The notes: generated by a model not told the origin, from the sequence alone. Counted from the first letter of the stretch, positions 1-9,880 are shown. The stretch: DNA of 64,000 nt from Phytophthora sp. 'mugwort' (GCA_033558025.1 JAUCEF010000001.1:3658001-3722000), one strand, 5' to 3'. Numbers and translations: made by a program.

Positions 1-646
1 AGGTCGCTACAATCTCTTCTGGCGCAATAACTCCACTAGGTCTCGAGCGACGATTCTTCAACATTGCAGCCAGCGGTGCGACGTCTTCATCGCTGTCATG
101 TTCGTCTACGAGAAACAGTCTGCGATGGTCCTTGTCTCCAATATTCGGCCGTCCTCCAGGCAGCGCAATCCCCGAGAGCGCTTCAAACGTCGAAAGGTGC
201 TGCTGGATGTTCTTAATATCGAGCAACGCCTCGTGATGCGATAAACTCTTGACGCCGTCAATATCCGGCAACAGTCTTGGCTGGCGATCGTAGTGCTGGT
301 CTTCGTGTAAATGCTGCATCAAGTGCAGCGCGTCGGGGCCTAGAGGCAGCTGTTCCATTTCTTTGTACGACTTGTGGTTGCCGACACCGGCGTCGTTTAC
401 AGCATCCCGGCGCTTCTGCTGTCCACGTCTGCCACAAGCATCAAAGTTAAACAAAAACAATGAGCAATTCTGAACTTTTAGTTGCTAGTTTACGTTTACT
501 TCAGGTATCACACACCTGCGCTTGACCTTCTTTATGTTTTCCAGCTCCTCGACGTCGTCGAGGTCACCGAAACATGCGGGTTTCTTGGCGCGAGGCTTGG
601 CGCGGGCCTTGGCCGCCGCTTGGCCAGCCGTCTCCGTCTCAATCAT
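1..646 (-). CDS. Hypothetical protein, 5' part, two exons (3' end outside the window)
   Basis: I do not recognise this gene. Exon 1 (516-646) starts at an ATG at 646 and encodes an Ala/Lys/Arg-rich basic N-terminus followed by an acidic stretch (GDLDDVEELENI). A GTGTGT donor at 515 and a pyrimidine-rich tract ending in GCAG at 429 define an 87-nt intron, and exon 2 (1-428) continues the frame as RRRGQQKRRDAV. The remaining visible protein is hydrophilic and charged, with segments such as HEALLDIKNIQQHLSTFEAL and an acidic DEHDSDEDVAPL. The RRRGQQKRR cluster could be a nuclear localisation signal. No catalytic motif, signal peptide or membrane segment is seen. The exon structure is my own prediction from frame continuity and splice sites. 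The product runs off the left edge. Confidence 0.6.
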
Positions 647-1374
647 GGGCTACGAGTGTGCAAAATGTAGAGAGCGCGCACGAGGTGCAGCTGAGCCTTG
701 TCAGTGGGAGATGTGGCCTTTCGTGGCGCCGCGAGGAGCGCAGGAAGTTCGTGCGCAGGAGTCGCGGATGAGACTTGTAGCTCGCTGAGGGAGAATGGCA
801 GCAATTGGTCAGTTGAGCCCTGGCTTCCCTCTTTTTATGTTTCGCCCAGATGGTCGAGTTGGGTGGATCATAGAAAATAGTAAAATAGGCGGCATTATTG
901 CGAACTTGGCATAAATTTCAATTAAAACTTGTCCAGGAAGTGGGTTATACTGAATTTTGAGAACTTCACTCAGATGGGATCATGATGGCTCACTGCGAAA
1001 CGACATATGCTTTTCTGCAGGATCATTAGCATGGCTACACTCCCTTGTATTGTAGCTGTTCTGTCGTAGGTTTGTTTTGTGGGCTCGCGAGCGCACGCCA
1101 GAGGGCAGGGGGGATGACAGCCGTTGCTTACAAGGGGATAAGTGCACGTGGAGTGAAGAGACCTTCAGACCGTTTTTATCCGGAGTGAAGACGCGTCGCG
1201 AGAAAATAGGTTTCGCCTAAGAGCCTCATTTCTCTAAATAAGTTAGGCTCAATTACGTATGTTTCGCAAATAATGATCTTTTCAACCAATCGGCGTGGAG
1301 GGTTTCACGAGCAAAGCAGTCAGCCAGAAAACAAATAGATAGCGGCAGAAATTGAGCGAGTCCATCGCAATCTC
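647..1374. promoter_or_regulatory. Divergent intergenic region upstream of the kinase gene
   Basis: This region separates the minus-strand gene at the left edge from the plus-strand kinase. No convincing ORF is present. The stretch around 1221-1236 (CCTCATTTCTCT) resembles the pyrimidine-rich oomycete initiator-like element, about 140 bp before the kinase ATG. It lies inside a short inverted repeat (GCCTAA at 1216, TTAGGC at 1243). Promoter function is inference. Confidence 0.3.
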
Positions 1375-3165
1375 ATGATCTCCAACTCGACGCGGGAGAA
1401 GGCCAAGGCCACAAAGGCCTACCTAGAGCAGAAGTATGCCACCATGAAGCGTGAGCGCGAGGAGAGTCGTGAGCGCCGCAATACCCTGGAGCAGCAGATG
1501 GCGGCGCTGCGCCTCACAGAGCGCAAGAAGGAGCAGTACCGCCAGGAACTACGCTCCAAGGAGCTACAGAGTCTGCGTCATCAACGCAAACGCCTGGCAG
1601 TTGGGGACTTTCAGCCGCTCGCCGTTATCGGCCGTGGAGCCTTTGGGGAGGTTCGTCTCGTGCGCAAGAGGGACAGCGGCGAGATCTTCGCGCTCAAGTC
1701 GCTCGAGAAGAGCGCCATGGTGCTCAAAAATCAGGTGGGCCACGTCAAGGCCGAACGAGATATCTTAGCTAGTGCCGACCAGGACAATAACTGGCTCGTC
1801 ACGCTGCACTACTCGTTTCAGGACGACCACAGACTTTACATGATCATGGAGTACTTGCCCGGCGGAGACCTCATGGGTCTGCTGATGAAGGAAGACACGC
1901 TTAATGAAGCCACCACGCGCTTCTACGCCGCAGAAATGGTTCTGGCCATCCAGTCCGTGCACGATCTCGGCTACATCCATCGCGATATGAAACCGGACAA
2001 TGTGCTGCTGGATGCACACGGACATTTGAAACTCACAGATTTGGGACTTTGTAAGAAGATGGACTCGCGAGTGGACTTGCTGCCAGTCTCGCAGCATGCG
2101 ATGAATCCGGAGCAAGCGGCAGCAGCTGCCGCTGCAGCGGCAACGAGGGGAGGAGGCGGAGGTAACAGTGTGGACGCGTCGCGTAGCAAACCTTTCTCGC
2201 GTAACAGGCAGGTGGCGTTCAGCACGGTCGGTACGCCGGACTATATTGCACCAGAAGTGTTGGCGCAGAAGGGATACGGGAAGGAGTGCGACTGGTGGTC
2301 GATGGGTGTGATTCTGTACGAATGTCTGGTAGGCTACCCTCCTTTCTACGCGGACGAACCTGTGCAGACGTGCCGCAAGATCGTTAATTGGAAGCAGTCG
2401 TTCGGTTTTCCTCCCGAGGCCATTGCGCGGCTAAGCCCGCAGTGTATGGACTTCATCCGGAAGCTTATTTGTAATGCTGAAAACCGATTGGGAACCGGTT
2501 CTGTGGAAGAGATTAAGCGGCACCCGTGGTTTAACGGCGTGGACTGGTCCACGTTGCGTTCCATTCGAGCGCCGTATATTCCACCTGGAGGTGGTCCGCA
2601 GTTCGACTATGTGCTGAACCAGCTGCAGGCGAACAATCCGGAGCAATGCGGCCCACAGTACCAAGATCTTGTTCGTCAGATCACGTCGAACTTCGACGAG
2701 TTCACGGAGCCGTGCGAGTTGCCTGCGCCGACGCCAGTTCAGGCGTCCGCTATGGGCCATGTGCCGCCTGCAGCACCAATCAACGGTGCAGGTCGCGGCA
2801 ATGGTCCAGCGGTACACGATGCCATAGCAGGTGAGGCTAATGGAGGCGAGCTGCCGCAAGCTTTCGGTCCGGACGGGAAACCGTTGACGTTCAACAAGTT
2901 CATTGGATACACCTACAAGCGGAAGCCGCCTGTTCGCATGGCGCTTAACGATAATCTCTTCGACAGCAGCAGTGGGCCGACGACTGCTCCCGCGGCGGCT
3001 GACCATTCCTCTGCATCGCTACACTCAACACCGCCTGGTAGCTATGGACCCCATGGCAGTATGAACTCCGCTCCGACATCAGCGTCCAGCACAGGCAGCA
3101 ACTCAACCGGCTACGTGGCACGACAAAACTTCGACGGTGCTAGTAATCGCTACGGCTACGAGTGA
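1375..3165 (+). CDS. NDR/LATS-type AGC serine/threonine protein kinase
   Basis: Predicted 596-aa kinase of the NDR/LATS group (Hippo/MOR signalling; MOB-protein partners in known members). Residues 1-75 are a basic coiled-coil-like N-terminus like the MOB-binding region of NDR kinases. The Gly loop IGRGAFGEV begins at residue 85, the VAIK-type Lys is K108, the catalytic HRD Asp is D204, and the metal-binding triplet is D222-L-G, so the usual Phe of DFG is Leu. An insert with a run of eight Ala and a Gly-rich run sits between the DLG and the activation loop ([12 protein letters not shown] near residue 281), where NDR kinases carry their autoinhibitory insert. The C-terminal tail has an NDR-type hydrophobic motif, [10 protein letters not shown] (506-515), with phosphorylatable T513. 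The last ~70 residues are Ser/Pro/Gly-rich. Intronless; the start ATG at 1375 leads directly into the conserved N-terminus. Confidence 0.92.
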   Translation: MISNSTREKAKATKAYLEQKYATMKREREESRERRNTLEQQMAALRLTERKKEQYRQELRSKELQSLRHQRKRLAVGDFQPLAVIGRGAFGEVRLVRKRDSGEIFALKSLEKSAMVLKNQVGHVKAERDILASADQDNNWLVTLHYSFQDDHRLYMIMEYLPGGDLMGLLMKEDTLNEATTRFYAAEMVLAIQSVHDLGYIHRDMKPDNVLLDAHGHLKLTDLGLCKKMDSRVDLLPVSQHAMNPEQAAAAAAAAATRGGGGGNSVDASRSKPFSRNRQVAFSTVGTPDYIAPEVLAQKGYGKECDWWSMGVILYECLVGYPPFYADEPVQTCRKIVNWKQSFGFPPEAIARLSPQCMDFIRKLICNAENRLGTGSVEEIKRHPWFNGVDWSTLRSIRAPYIPPGGGPQFDYVLNQLQANNPEQCGPQYQDLVRQITSNFDEFTEPCELPAPTPVQASAMGHVPPAAPINGAGRGNGPAVHDAIAGEANGGELPQAFGPDGKPLTFNKFIGYTYKRKPPVRMALNDNLFDSSSGPTTAPAAADHSSASLHSTPPGSYGPHGSMNSAPTSASSTGSNSTGYVARQNFDGASNRYGYE

Positions 3166-3625
3166 GCCGAGGCAGGATTTGTGTAGGTAAAAATTGTATG
3201 CGGTAGGAAAATTAAGCATGGATCAGTGTAGACCAGTGCCTGCCGTTGCATTTAATGCCCTAGGCCGTTTGCCAATGCCGTTCATTGCTGGCCTTGAGCC
3301 CCTCCGCCACCTGTCTAGATTTACTATAGACTTGCCTTTGGTCTGCACGCTAACTGACACCACGTTGAAGAGACCAGGACATGGATGCCATAGATGAAGC
3401 CATCGTAAAAAAACAAGCGCTCATTGGCCACAAAACCGTAAAACAAAATTTCAGATTGCAAAAAGGTACGACAAAGTAATCGAATATCAAGCTGCAGCCA
3501 TCGCCCACGATGTGTGCGTGCCGTGCGACTCTATCAACGGGTTGCCATTGTGTGGAGCCCACTCTCCATTTGCTGATTCTCTTTCTTGACCGCACTGCCA
3601 AGATCTTCTTCTACCCTCAGCAGCA
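3166..3625. other. Intergenic, no gene seen
   Basis: Spacer between the kinase and the first PLAC8-family gene. Only short overlapping ORFs without family resemblance occur. The pyrimidine-rich CTCCATTTGCTGATTCTC at about 3563-3580 lies ~50 bp before the next ATG and could hold the transcription start. Confidence 0.3.
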
Positions 3626-4330
3626 ATGCAGGACATGGACCCAAAGTCAACGCGCGCGCAGTTCACGCAGGTGACGACACCCAGTGAGCTCGCGCCAATG
3701 CACGTAAGTGCGGTGAACCATCTGCCGTCTCCGTCGATAGCCTTGGAGCTGGACACGCCTCGCACCATGGAGGTCGTTGCCGGCGACGGGATCCCCACAG
3801 GCGCGTGGGCCGCCGGGCTGTTCGACTGCTTCGACAACCTCATGCCCAACTGCTTCATGGTCACTTTCTGTCCGTGTGTGGCCCTGGCGCAGCTGTCTAC
3901 GCGCCTGGGCGTCGCCTCGTATAAAGTGGTGCTGAGCCTGCTGCTCTTCGTCGCGATGGTGGAGCTCACCATGTTCACGCTTATCTGGGTCACAGCCGAA
4001 GACGACGACGACTCAAGCGACGAGATCTACAGCTATCGTTGGACGCACCGCAACCACTCGCACAACGACGTGGTCAACGGCACTTTCGTTGTCATCACGC
4101 TCGTCGTGCAGATGCTGCTTTTCGTCTACATTTGGCAGCTCCGTGCTAAGACACGCACGCGGTTCCAGCTCCCGGGCAACGCGGCGACCGACTGCCTCAG
4201 TTCGTGGTTTTGCTCGTGCTGCACGGTGGCGCAGCTCCGAACCCACGTCCGCAGCTACCAGCCAGGTAGCTGCACGTTTGGAGCACCCGACGTGCTCCAG
4301 GCTTACCCTGGCAAGTCGTACGCGGTGTAA
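3626..4330 (+). CDS. PLAC8-family cysteine-rich membrane protein (array member 1)
   Basis: 234-aa protein of the PLAC8 (cys-rich) family. Family members elsewhere include plant FW2.2/PCR proteins linked to cell size and metal transport; the function here is unknown. After a variable ~50-residue N-terminus comes the first Cys cluster (FDCFDNLMPNCFMVTFCPC), the AQLSTRLG helix, a hydrophobic segment, a long acidic/His loop (AEDDDDSSDE then HRNHSHN), a second hydrophobic segment, then FQLPGNAATDCLSSW, the CSCCTVAQLRTHV block and the terminal YQPGSCTFG...LQAYPG signature. Its loop between the membrane segments is the long type, shared with members 2 and 3. First of a same-strand tandem series. No intron needed. 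The ATG at 3626 is preceded by GCA and gives a normal-length family N-terminus. Confidence 0.85.
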   Translation: MQDMDPKSTRAQFTQVTTPSELAPMHVSAVNHLPSPSIALELDTPRTMEVVAGDGIPTGAWAAGLFDCFDNLMPNCFMVTFCPCVALAQLSTRLGVASYKVVLSLLLFVAMVELTMFTLIWVTAEDDDDSSDEIYSYRWTHRNHSHNDVVNGTFVVITLVVQMLLFVYIWQLRAKTRTRFQLPGNAATDCLSSWFCSCCTVAQLRTHVRSYQPGSCTFGAPDVLQAYPGKSYAV

Positions 4331-4593
4331 ACCGACCGACCAGCGACTGGTCGTTCTCAGCCTTTGATGCTCTGCTGCGTACCGTTCACCTAAGTGCCGT
4401 TGCACGAAAATATTCCACTTCTTATTGAAATTTTTTTCGTGATCTGGTTAAGGTTATCACTCCACTGTCTTGTGAAATCTCACTCGGCTATTTCAGATAC
4501 TACTTCTTCATCTCACGCAGTGCCACACACGAAAATAGACTGCTTCGTTTCTTGAGAGGATTTTCACTTAAAGACTTGCCTATCCGAGTTCTC

Positions 4594-5280
4594 ATGGCAG
4601 ACTTCCAGAAGCCTTCACCAACGCAACAGGCGTATGCCTACCGGACAGTGTATGCAACGCCCATGCAGACGGTCGTGTACGTGGATCATGTGCCTGGCGC
4701 TCCAGGGCAAACGCATCAGGCTCAAGTGAACGTGCAAGGTGTGATGATCGGGGCATGGTCGTCCGACTTCTGGGGCTGCTGCGATTTCATGATCCCGAAC
4801 TGCTGGATAGTGACATGTTGCCCGTGCGTCTCGCTAGCCCAGATCTCCGAGCGCTTGGGAGTCGCCCCATACCGACGCGTTCTGCTGATCTTCTTGCTAC
4901 TCTCTCTCGCTGAGATTGTCGCCGGTCTTTATCCATCCTCTTCAAGCAGCAGCTTAAGCGGGTGGTACAGCTCAACGTTAAACACGAGAGGACACTCGGA
5001 CGATGGTGAACGCGAGAGCAATCCAGTGCAGTCGTGGATTATCACCGTAGTAAGGGCCATATTTTTTGCGTACATTTGGCACTTGCGTCAAACTACTCGT
5101 CGACTCTACCGCATTCCGGGAGGCCCATGTGGAGATTGTTGCGCGTCGTTCTGCTGCTCGTGCTGCACGATGGCACAAATCGCCACGCACATCAAGAGTT
5201 ATAAGCCAGGTGACTGCACTTTTGGTCCTCCCGATGTGCTGCCACCGTACACGGGCACGCAACCGCAAACGACCTCGTAG
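4594..5280 (+). CDS. PLAC8-family cysteine-rich membrane protein (array member 2)
   Basis: 228 aa from the ATG at 4594; the frame is open further upstream but has no earlier ATG. Same layout as member 1: a variable Gln/Pro/Ala-rich N-terminus with YAYRTVYATPMQTVVYVD; the first Cys block GCCDFMIPNCWIVTCCPC with AQISERLGV; a hydrophobic segment followed by a Ser-rich loop; a second hydrophobic segment; then RIPGGPCGDCCASFCCSCC, AQIATHIKSY and the tail KPGDCTFGPPDVLPPY. The two hydrophobic segments flanking a long polar loop suggest a hairpin or two-pass membrane protein. Function is not inferable from sequence. Lies 263 bp after member 1. Confidence 0.85.
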   Translation: MADFQKPSPTQQAYAYRTVYATPMQTVVYVDHVPGAPGQTHQAQVNVQGVMIGAWSSDFWGCCDFMIPNCWIVTCCPCVSLAQISERLGVAPYRRVLLIFLLLSLAEIVAGLYPSSSSSSLSGWYSSTLNTRGHSDDGERESNPVQSWIITVVRAIFFAYIWHLRQTTRRLYRIPGGPCGDCCASFCCSCCTMAQIATHIKSYKPGDCTFGPPDVLPPYTGTQPQTTS

Positions 5281-6048
5281 ACGACAGAAGAAAATACGGC
5301 TGGCAACTTAAATTTGATCTAGTTTTACGCAAATGCATTATTACATTAATTAGTCGAAAATGTTTAGATTCACGTCGCCTCCGGCAGAGAACGACTGCAA
5401 TTCTAATTTTCGGAGTCGTCTGCATCCCTGATATGACAAGAATGACATTACGCCAAACAAAAGCGCTGCAGGAATTAACCTAGGAAAGAGAAGGTAAATG
5501 ATCAGTCACAAGGCAGTCCGATAGATATGGTTCCAGTCAGCTTTTCGTGAAATACCTGACCGTTCAGTATAGGTTTCCGCTCTTCAAAAAAACTGGTTGA
5601 GAGTCGTATAAAACACTTTAGTGTTTCATGCGCTATGACGATAAGAAGGATCACTCGCGAGGGGGATGGAGGTATAGTGCGATGCTCGGACGTCCCTCAA
5701 TAGATCTTTGCATCCCATCTACATTATCAGAGAGCGTTCTCTCCCGTCGGCACATATGGCGTGTACTTAATTAAGTACATATGGCAGTGTATCCGCTCGT
5801 TGAGCTCTGACCACAGTTTCGTTATCTTACCTGCTTTCGCGTTGCTGCTCCAGTGCCACGTATCTGCTGCATCAAAACCATACGATGCTGAAAAATGACC
5901 CTTCATTGCTCTATGTCGTACTGGCTTCGTAAGGAAGCATCTCGTCTTGTTGTTCCTCAACGGCGTAAATGTCACTTCCCGATTTCCTACGGAGCTTTAA
6001 GTCGCTCCGTCCCAAGGCCACCCCCAAGTCTCCAACCCCTTCGGCAAG
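5281..6048. other. Intergenic spacer in the PLAC8 array with an AT-rich palindrome
   Basis: No gene or gene remnant recognised in about 770 bp. A perfect 16-bp palindrome, GTACTTAATTAAGTAC, lies at 5763-5778 and is flanked by CATATGGC-like copies on both sides (5753 and 5779). Otherwise unstructured. Confidence 0.4.
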
Positions 6049-6702
6049 ATGAACCAAGCAGTCATCGGCACCCAGACGCCAGCAGCACCGGCGGAAGTCC
6101 CGTTCTGGGAACACTCGCATGCTTCAGAGAAGCCGGGCGTGATGAAAGACCTCGAAAGCGACGACGGGTTCACAAGGGGCCAGTGGCAAGTCGGCTTCTG
6201 GGACTGCTTTACGACACTTATGCCGAACTGTTTCATGGTCACGTTCTGCGCGTGCATCTCGGTGGCTCAGATCTCAGCTCGTCTCGGTATCACCACGTAC
6301 TTGAAGGCTCTCACCGTCTGCTTAGCGATCATCGTCGGGGAGGTCGTTATCAGCAGCATTGCGTCGAGCGCGGCTTCGAGCAGCTACACGGTTGAGACGG
6401 ACTACGCCAATGATGGAACGTCATACACCTACACGACTAGCAGCAGCTCGGGGACTGGTGTGATCGTGTACCGCGGCGTCACGATCATGGTCCATGTACT
6501 CTTCGCTCTGGTAGTGATGCACCTCCGCATGAAGACCCGCGAGCGCTTCCAGATCCCCGGTAGCTCTCGCAACGACTTCTTCGCAGGGTTTTGCTGCTCC
6601 TGCTGTGCTCTCGCTCAAATGGCGACTCACATCAAGAGTTACACGCCCGGAAGCTGCGACTTCGGCGAGGTGGCGACCACGTTGCCTCCTTACACTGAGT
6701 AG
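6049..6702 (+). CDS. PLAC8-family cysteine-rich membrane protein (array member 3)
   Basis: 217-aa PLAC8-family protein. The N-terminus is variable and rich in Ala, Glu and Lys. The core begins with GQWQVGFWDCF, then MPNCFMVTFCACISVAQIS with ARLGITTY, a hydrophobic segment, a Ser/Thr/Tyr-rich loop of about 45 residues, a second hydrophobic segment, the TRERFQIPG motif, the CCSCCALAQMATHIKSY block and the SCDFGEV...LPPY tail. All family-defining cysteines are present apart from CPC being CAC in the first cluster. Long-loop type like members 1 and 2. The ATG at 6049 follows CAAG and starts the family-typical acidic N-terminus. Confidence 0.85.
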   Translation: MNQAVIGTQTPAAPAEVPFWEHSHASEKPGVMKDLESDDGFTRGQWQVGFWDCFTTLMPNCFMVTFCACISVAQISARLGITTYLKALTVCLAIIVGEVVISSIASSAASSSYTVETDYANDGTSYTYTTSSSSGTGVIVYRGVTIMVHVLFALVVMHLRMKTRERFQIPGSSRNDFFAGFCCSCCALAQMATHIKSYTPGSCDFGEVATTLPPYTE

Positions 6703-7015
6703 ACGTTGTCAGGGAACGGGATTGGGAAAGTATTTGTTTTATATCGCAAAATAATATCTTTTTTTTAGTGGCACCCAAACGTTGAAGTGGTACCGCGTCG
6801 TGGGTGTCTTTAAGTGAATACCTGACAGCCACCAAGTGCAGCTATGACTAGTGGCTCTTAGGCTAAGAGTCTTAGCACGGAGGCCAATGACGGGGAACTC
6901 GATATTACAGAGAGATAAGAGTTTTTTCCTGCATTTGTCATTCATCTCACGATGTATATCGCTCCTTCCACAGTCTTAATTGTAAATACTACTCGTAGCG
7001 CCAACACTGTCAAAT
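6703..7015. other. Intergenic, promoter region of array member 4
   Basis: 313-bp spacer without ORF support. TCATTCATCTCACG at about 6940-6953, ~65 bp before the next ATG, is initiator-like for oomycetes; this is a weak call. Confidence 0.25.
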
Positions 7016-7682
7016 ATGGACGACCATCGCGTCAAGTCGACTCGCTCGGGTGAGTCTGATGGTGTTCCGTACGCTACAGTTGTCGAAACTCCGACCCCGA
7101 TCCATTCGACACCAGTCCCCACAACCGGAACGTGGAGCACCAACTTGTTCGGCTGTTTTACCCACCCCATCCCGAACTGCGCGACGGTTACGTTCTGTCC
7201 GTGCGTCTCGGTTGGTCAAGTCGCGTCGAAGCTCGATGACAAGTTTTCGGCAAAGTTTAGGCTGACCCCATACTGGATCGCGCTCTTCTCGTCGCTCATG
7301 CTGGTGGTGGGGCAGTATGTGATGCTAGCGCTGTTTATCAACCAAGTGTCAGTCATCGTCACGAGTGACTCGGTAGTCTGGGGCTCTATCAGTATAAGTA
7401 CCACACTGGGGCGAGGAAGACACATGGTACAAATACCTTATCCTTGCCGGAGTCTGCTACGTCCTCTTCTCTATCACGATCTGGCAACTTCGTGCGAAGG
7501 CGCGCAATCAGCTCCAGATCCGTGGTAATTGGTGTGAAGACTGCTGGTCATCGCTGTGGTGTCCGTGCTGCACACTCGCCCAGACTGCCACACAAGTCAT
7601 GAGCTACATGCCTGGCAGTTGCAACTTCGGACCGCCTCAGGCAGACACCTTGCCAGCGTACCGTCAGCAGGAGTTACTGTAG
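7016..7682 (+). pseudogene. PLAC8-family gene with a frameshift in the inter-membrane loop (array member 4)
   Basis: The first part from the ATG at 7016 encodes the variable N-terminus, GTWSTNLFGCF, the first Cys block (PNCATVTFCPCVSVGQVASK) and the first hydrophobic segment. The original frame then runs out of family similarity near 7400 and stops at 7528. The second half of the domain lies in another frame from about 7400 to the TAG at 7680-7682: a hydrophobic segment, WQLRAKARNQLQIRG, a CPCCTLAQTAT block and the GSCNFGPP...LPAYRQ tail. An in-frame stop (TAA near 7394) precedes it in that second frame, so the switch lies between roughly 7395 and 7425. I see no convincing GT-AG intron of typical length there. 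A one-base indel, real or an assembly error, is the simplest explanation. Both halves are otherwise well preserved, so the decay is recent if real. Confidence 0.7.
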
Positions 7683-8215
7683 GTAAAAGAGCTGAAGGAA
7701 ATGTGAGATGACGTGGTTAGCGTTGTAGCGTCGGAGTAGACCCTACGCCGTCGAGTTGTCAAAGTTACCTTACCTACCAAGTGCACCCTAAGGCATAGGC
7801 GATACGATGTCAGGCGGTTCGTTCTCGCTGGTTTTCGCTCTGCGATGCAAGCCGAAAGCATTGCTTGTGCTCGAGTCCACATCCACGCAAGTTGAAGTTC
7901 GATTTTCCATACTATTCAATATCGAAGGCTATTCGTCGGATCTTGGCATAACCACAATTTGGTATAACTGATCTGTAACTCTTAATCTACTTGCAAAGGG
8001 TATTATCATCCAGATCAACCTACACTTTTTTCCGGCACACTTCAACGTTTTCCAACTCGCTTATCAGTCGTGACTGTACCCAGCGAATGGGTGCGGTCAC
8101 AGCACCGCGCTAGAGGTCCTTTACCCGCGAGGTTGCCTCCTTCATTTCCCAACTCGCGCCCTGCAGCACACCAGCAACTCAAGAAGAGCGATCGAGTCAC
8201 CGCAGACATCTCAAC
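7683..8215. promoter_or_regulatory. Spacer with an initiator-like element before array member 5
   Basis: No gene seen. CTTCATTTCCCAACTC at about 8140-8155, 60-75 bp before the ATG at 8216, resembles the oomycete initiator consensus (pyrimidines, CATT, then a CA-containing tail). Placement fits a transcription start; function is inferred only. Confidence 0.35.
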
Positions 8216-8674
8216 ATGGCCGAGACGGAGCAAGCGTACGCCATCCATATCGACGACCCGAAGGGAGCCAATGCCGGAATCACCGTGGGCAAGTGGGATG
8301 CCGAATTCTGTGGCTGTTTCACGCACTGCGTGCCCAACTGCCTCATGGTCACGTGCTGCCCGTGCATCTCACTCGCCCAAATCTCGGCGCGCCTCGGCAT
8401 GATGGACTATTCGCTGGCGTTGGTGCTCTTCATTCTGCTCTACGTGTTCACCGGAGGCATCGGCGCCGTCGTAGGCGCCATTTGGCTGTGGCAAGCGCGT
8501 ACCAAGACGCGTGAACGTTTCCAGATCCCGGGCAGTTGCCTTGGAGACTACTGCGCGGCCTGTTGCTGTGGCTGCTGTGCGTTGGCGCAGCTGGCCACGC
8601 ACATCAAGAGCTACAAGCCGGGAAGCTGCGACTTCCAAGCCCAAGACACGCTACCCGCGTACAACCGCACGTGA
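8216..8674 (+). CDS. PLAC8-family cysteine-rich membrane protein, short type (array member 5)
   Basis: 152-aa compact PLAC8 protein and one of the cleanest in the array. Short acidic N-terminus (MAETEQAYAIHIDDPKG), then ITVGKWDAEFCGCF, the THCVPNCLMVTCCPC cluster with SLAQISARLGMMDY, one long hydrophobic stretch with a central Gly turn (YVFTGGIGAVVGAIWLWQ), TKTRERFQIPG, CAACCCGCCALAQLATHIKSY and the tail KPGSCDFQAQDTLPAY. Unlike members 1-4, the loop between the two hydrophobic segments is almost absent. Very similar in layout to members 6 and 7, suggesting more recent duplication of this subtype. ATG context AACATGG. Confidence 0.88.
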   Translation: MAETEQAYAIHIDDPKGANAGITVGKWDAEFCGCFTHCVPNCLMVTCCPCISLAQISARLGMMDYSLALVLFILLYVFTGGIGAVVGAIWLWQARTKTRERFQIPGSCLGDYCAACCCGCCALAQLATHIKSYKPGSCDFQAQDTLPAYNRT

Positions 8675-8835
8675 GCAGGAAGTTTTGTGTGGCTGGAGGA
8701 ACCTGCGAACCTTAAGGCCAAACGAACATAGGATGAAGAGCGTCTCTTACTGCACAGTGAAATGCGTTAATGAATTGAACGTTTTTTTTTTTCGGTTGGG
8801 TGCGTTGACTGCCGCCAGTGAGTCTAAGTGATCGT

Positions 8836-9090
8836 ACTGGACATGATGACGAGCTTCAGCCTCGCACTGGGTATCGCCATCGTATCCCCACTTCAGCGGG
8901 GAGGTTCGGGTACGTGTTTCCCTTGTAGATCTTGACTGCGCCTTTGAAAATGCGTAAGCGTTTCCAATTGCCTGGGAGCTCCATCTGGTATCGTGCTCCT
9001 GTTGATGCTGTGCGTTGGCCCAGATCACGGCATACATTTAAGACATATCAAGCCTCGAAGCTGTGCTTTCGAACCACACCAACTGAAAAT
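8836..9090 (+). pseudogene. PLAC8-family gene fragment (truncated, stop-containing)
   Basis: A relic between members 5 and 6. Around 8836-8905 the frame reads DMMTSFSLALGIAIV...GGSG, matching the LGMMDYSLAL...GGIG region of member 5. Around 8945-8980 it reads KMRKRFQLPGSS. From about 8990 a shifted frame retains CSC, CCALAQI and a degraded HIKSY region, with in-frame TGA and TAA stops. The N-terminal half including the first Cys cluster is missing, and there are at least two frameshifts. Non-functional. Confidence 0.75.
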
Positions 9091-9295
9091 GTTGGAAGGA
9101 GTGAGCAACCCACGCACTTTACCAAGTTGCATAATTGAATGAATGAACTCATGCGACTGATTGACCGCTGTACTGTCGAGTGATATCTTACTACCGTGTC
9201 GTACCAGACGCGGTGCCATCGCAGCGACGTTGAGTTTTGCTGTTCGCTTCAACGCCATGTGCGACTTGCACCCATGTACCCAGTTTTCAGCCTCG

Positions 9296-9395
9296 GCCAT
9301 CAAACGGCGCCTGGAGTTTATCGTCGCACATTCCACGATTTGCTATCAACTTTAGCCATCAAACGGCGCCTGGAGTTTATCGTCGCACATTCCAC
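9296..9395 (+). repeat. Two identical 41-bp direct repeats (59-bp period) upstream of array member 6
   Basis: Copy 1 is 9296-9336 and copy 2 is 9355-9395, identical over 41 bp starting GCCATCAAACGGCGCCTGGA, separated by 18 bp. The second copy ends 17 bp before the ATG at 9413, so the duplication lies in the 5' UTR or core promoter of that gene. Confidence 0.9.
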
Positions 9396-9412
9396 AACAA
9401 GCTGCTTGAAGC

Positions 9413-9880
9413 ATGGGCGAGACTGATCTACCCTACGCTATCCACGTGGAAGACGACGCTCCGACGTCCAAGGACGAGTATGGCATCACGGTCGGCAAGT
9501 GGGAGGTCAGCTTCTGCGCCTGCAGCACACATTGCGTGCCCAACTGCCTCATGGTCACCTGCTGTCCGTGCATCTCACTGGCTCAGATCTCGGCACGCCT
9601 CGGGATGATGCAGTACGATCTAGCGTTGGTGTTGTTCATCCTGCTCTACGTCTTCTCAGGAGGGATCGGCGGTGTCGTGAGCGTTATTTGGCTCTGGCAA
9701 GCGCGCACACAAACGCGAGAGCGCTTCCAGATCCCTGGAAGTTGCTTCGAAGACTATTGCGCTGCTCTCTGCTGTGGTTGCTGCACCATATCTCAACTGG
9801 CGACACACATTAAGAGTTATAAACCTGGTAGTTGCGACTTTGAAGCACAAGACACACTGCTAGCGTACAGCCATACGTAA
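9413..9880 (+). CDS. PLAC8-family cysteine-rich membrane protein, short type (array member 6)
   Basis: 155-aa compact PLAC8 protein, a close relative of member 5. Acidic N-terminus (MGETDLPYAIHVEDDAP), GITVGKWEVSFCACSTHC, VPNCLMVTCCPC, SLAQISARLGMMQYDLALVL, a hydrophobic hairpin with SGGIGGVV at the turn, TQTRERFQIPG, CCGCCTISQLATHIKSY and the tail SCDFEAQDTLLAY. All cluster cysteines are present, with one extra (CACS). Its upstream region carries a duplicated 41-bp block absent from the other members. Start chosen at the ATG at 9413, matching the length of members 5 and 7. Confidence 0.88.
   Translation: MGETDLPYAIHVEDDAPTSKDEYGITVGKWEVSFCACSTHCVPNCLMVTCCPCISLAQISARLGMMQYDLALVLFILLYVFSGGIGGVVSVIWLWQARTQTRERFQIPGSCFEDYCAALCCGCCTISQLATHIKSYKPGSCDFEAQDTLLAYSHT

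Noticed and set aside
2431..3006. 191-codon ORF antisense to the kinase C-terminus
   Set aside because: Lies opposite a well-supported coding region and has no motif; antisense of GC-rich codons.
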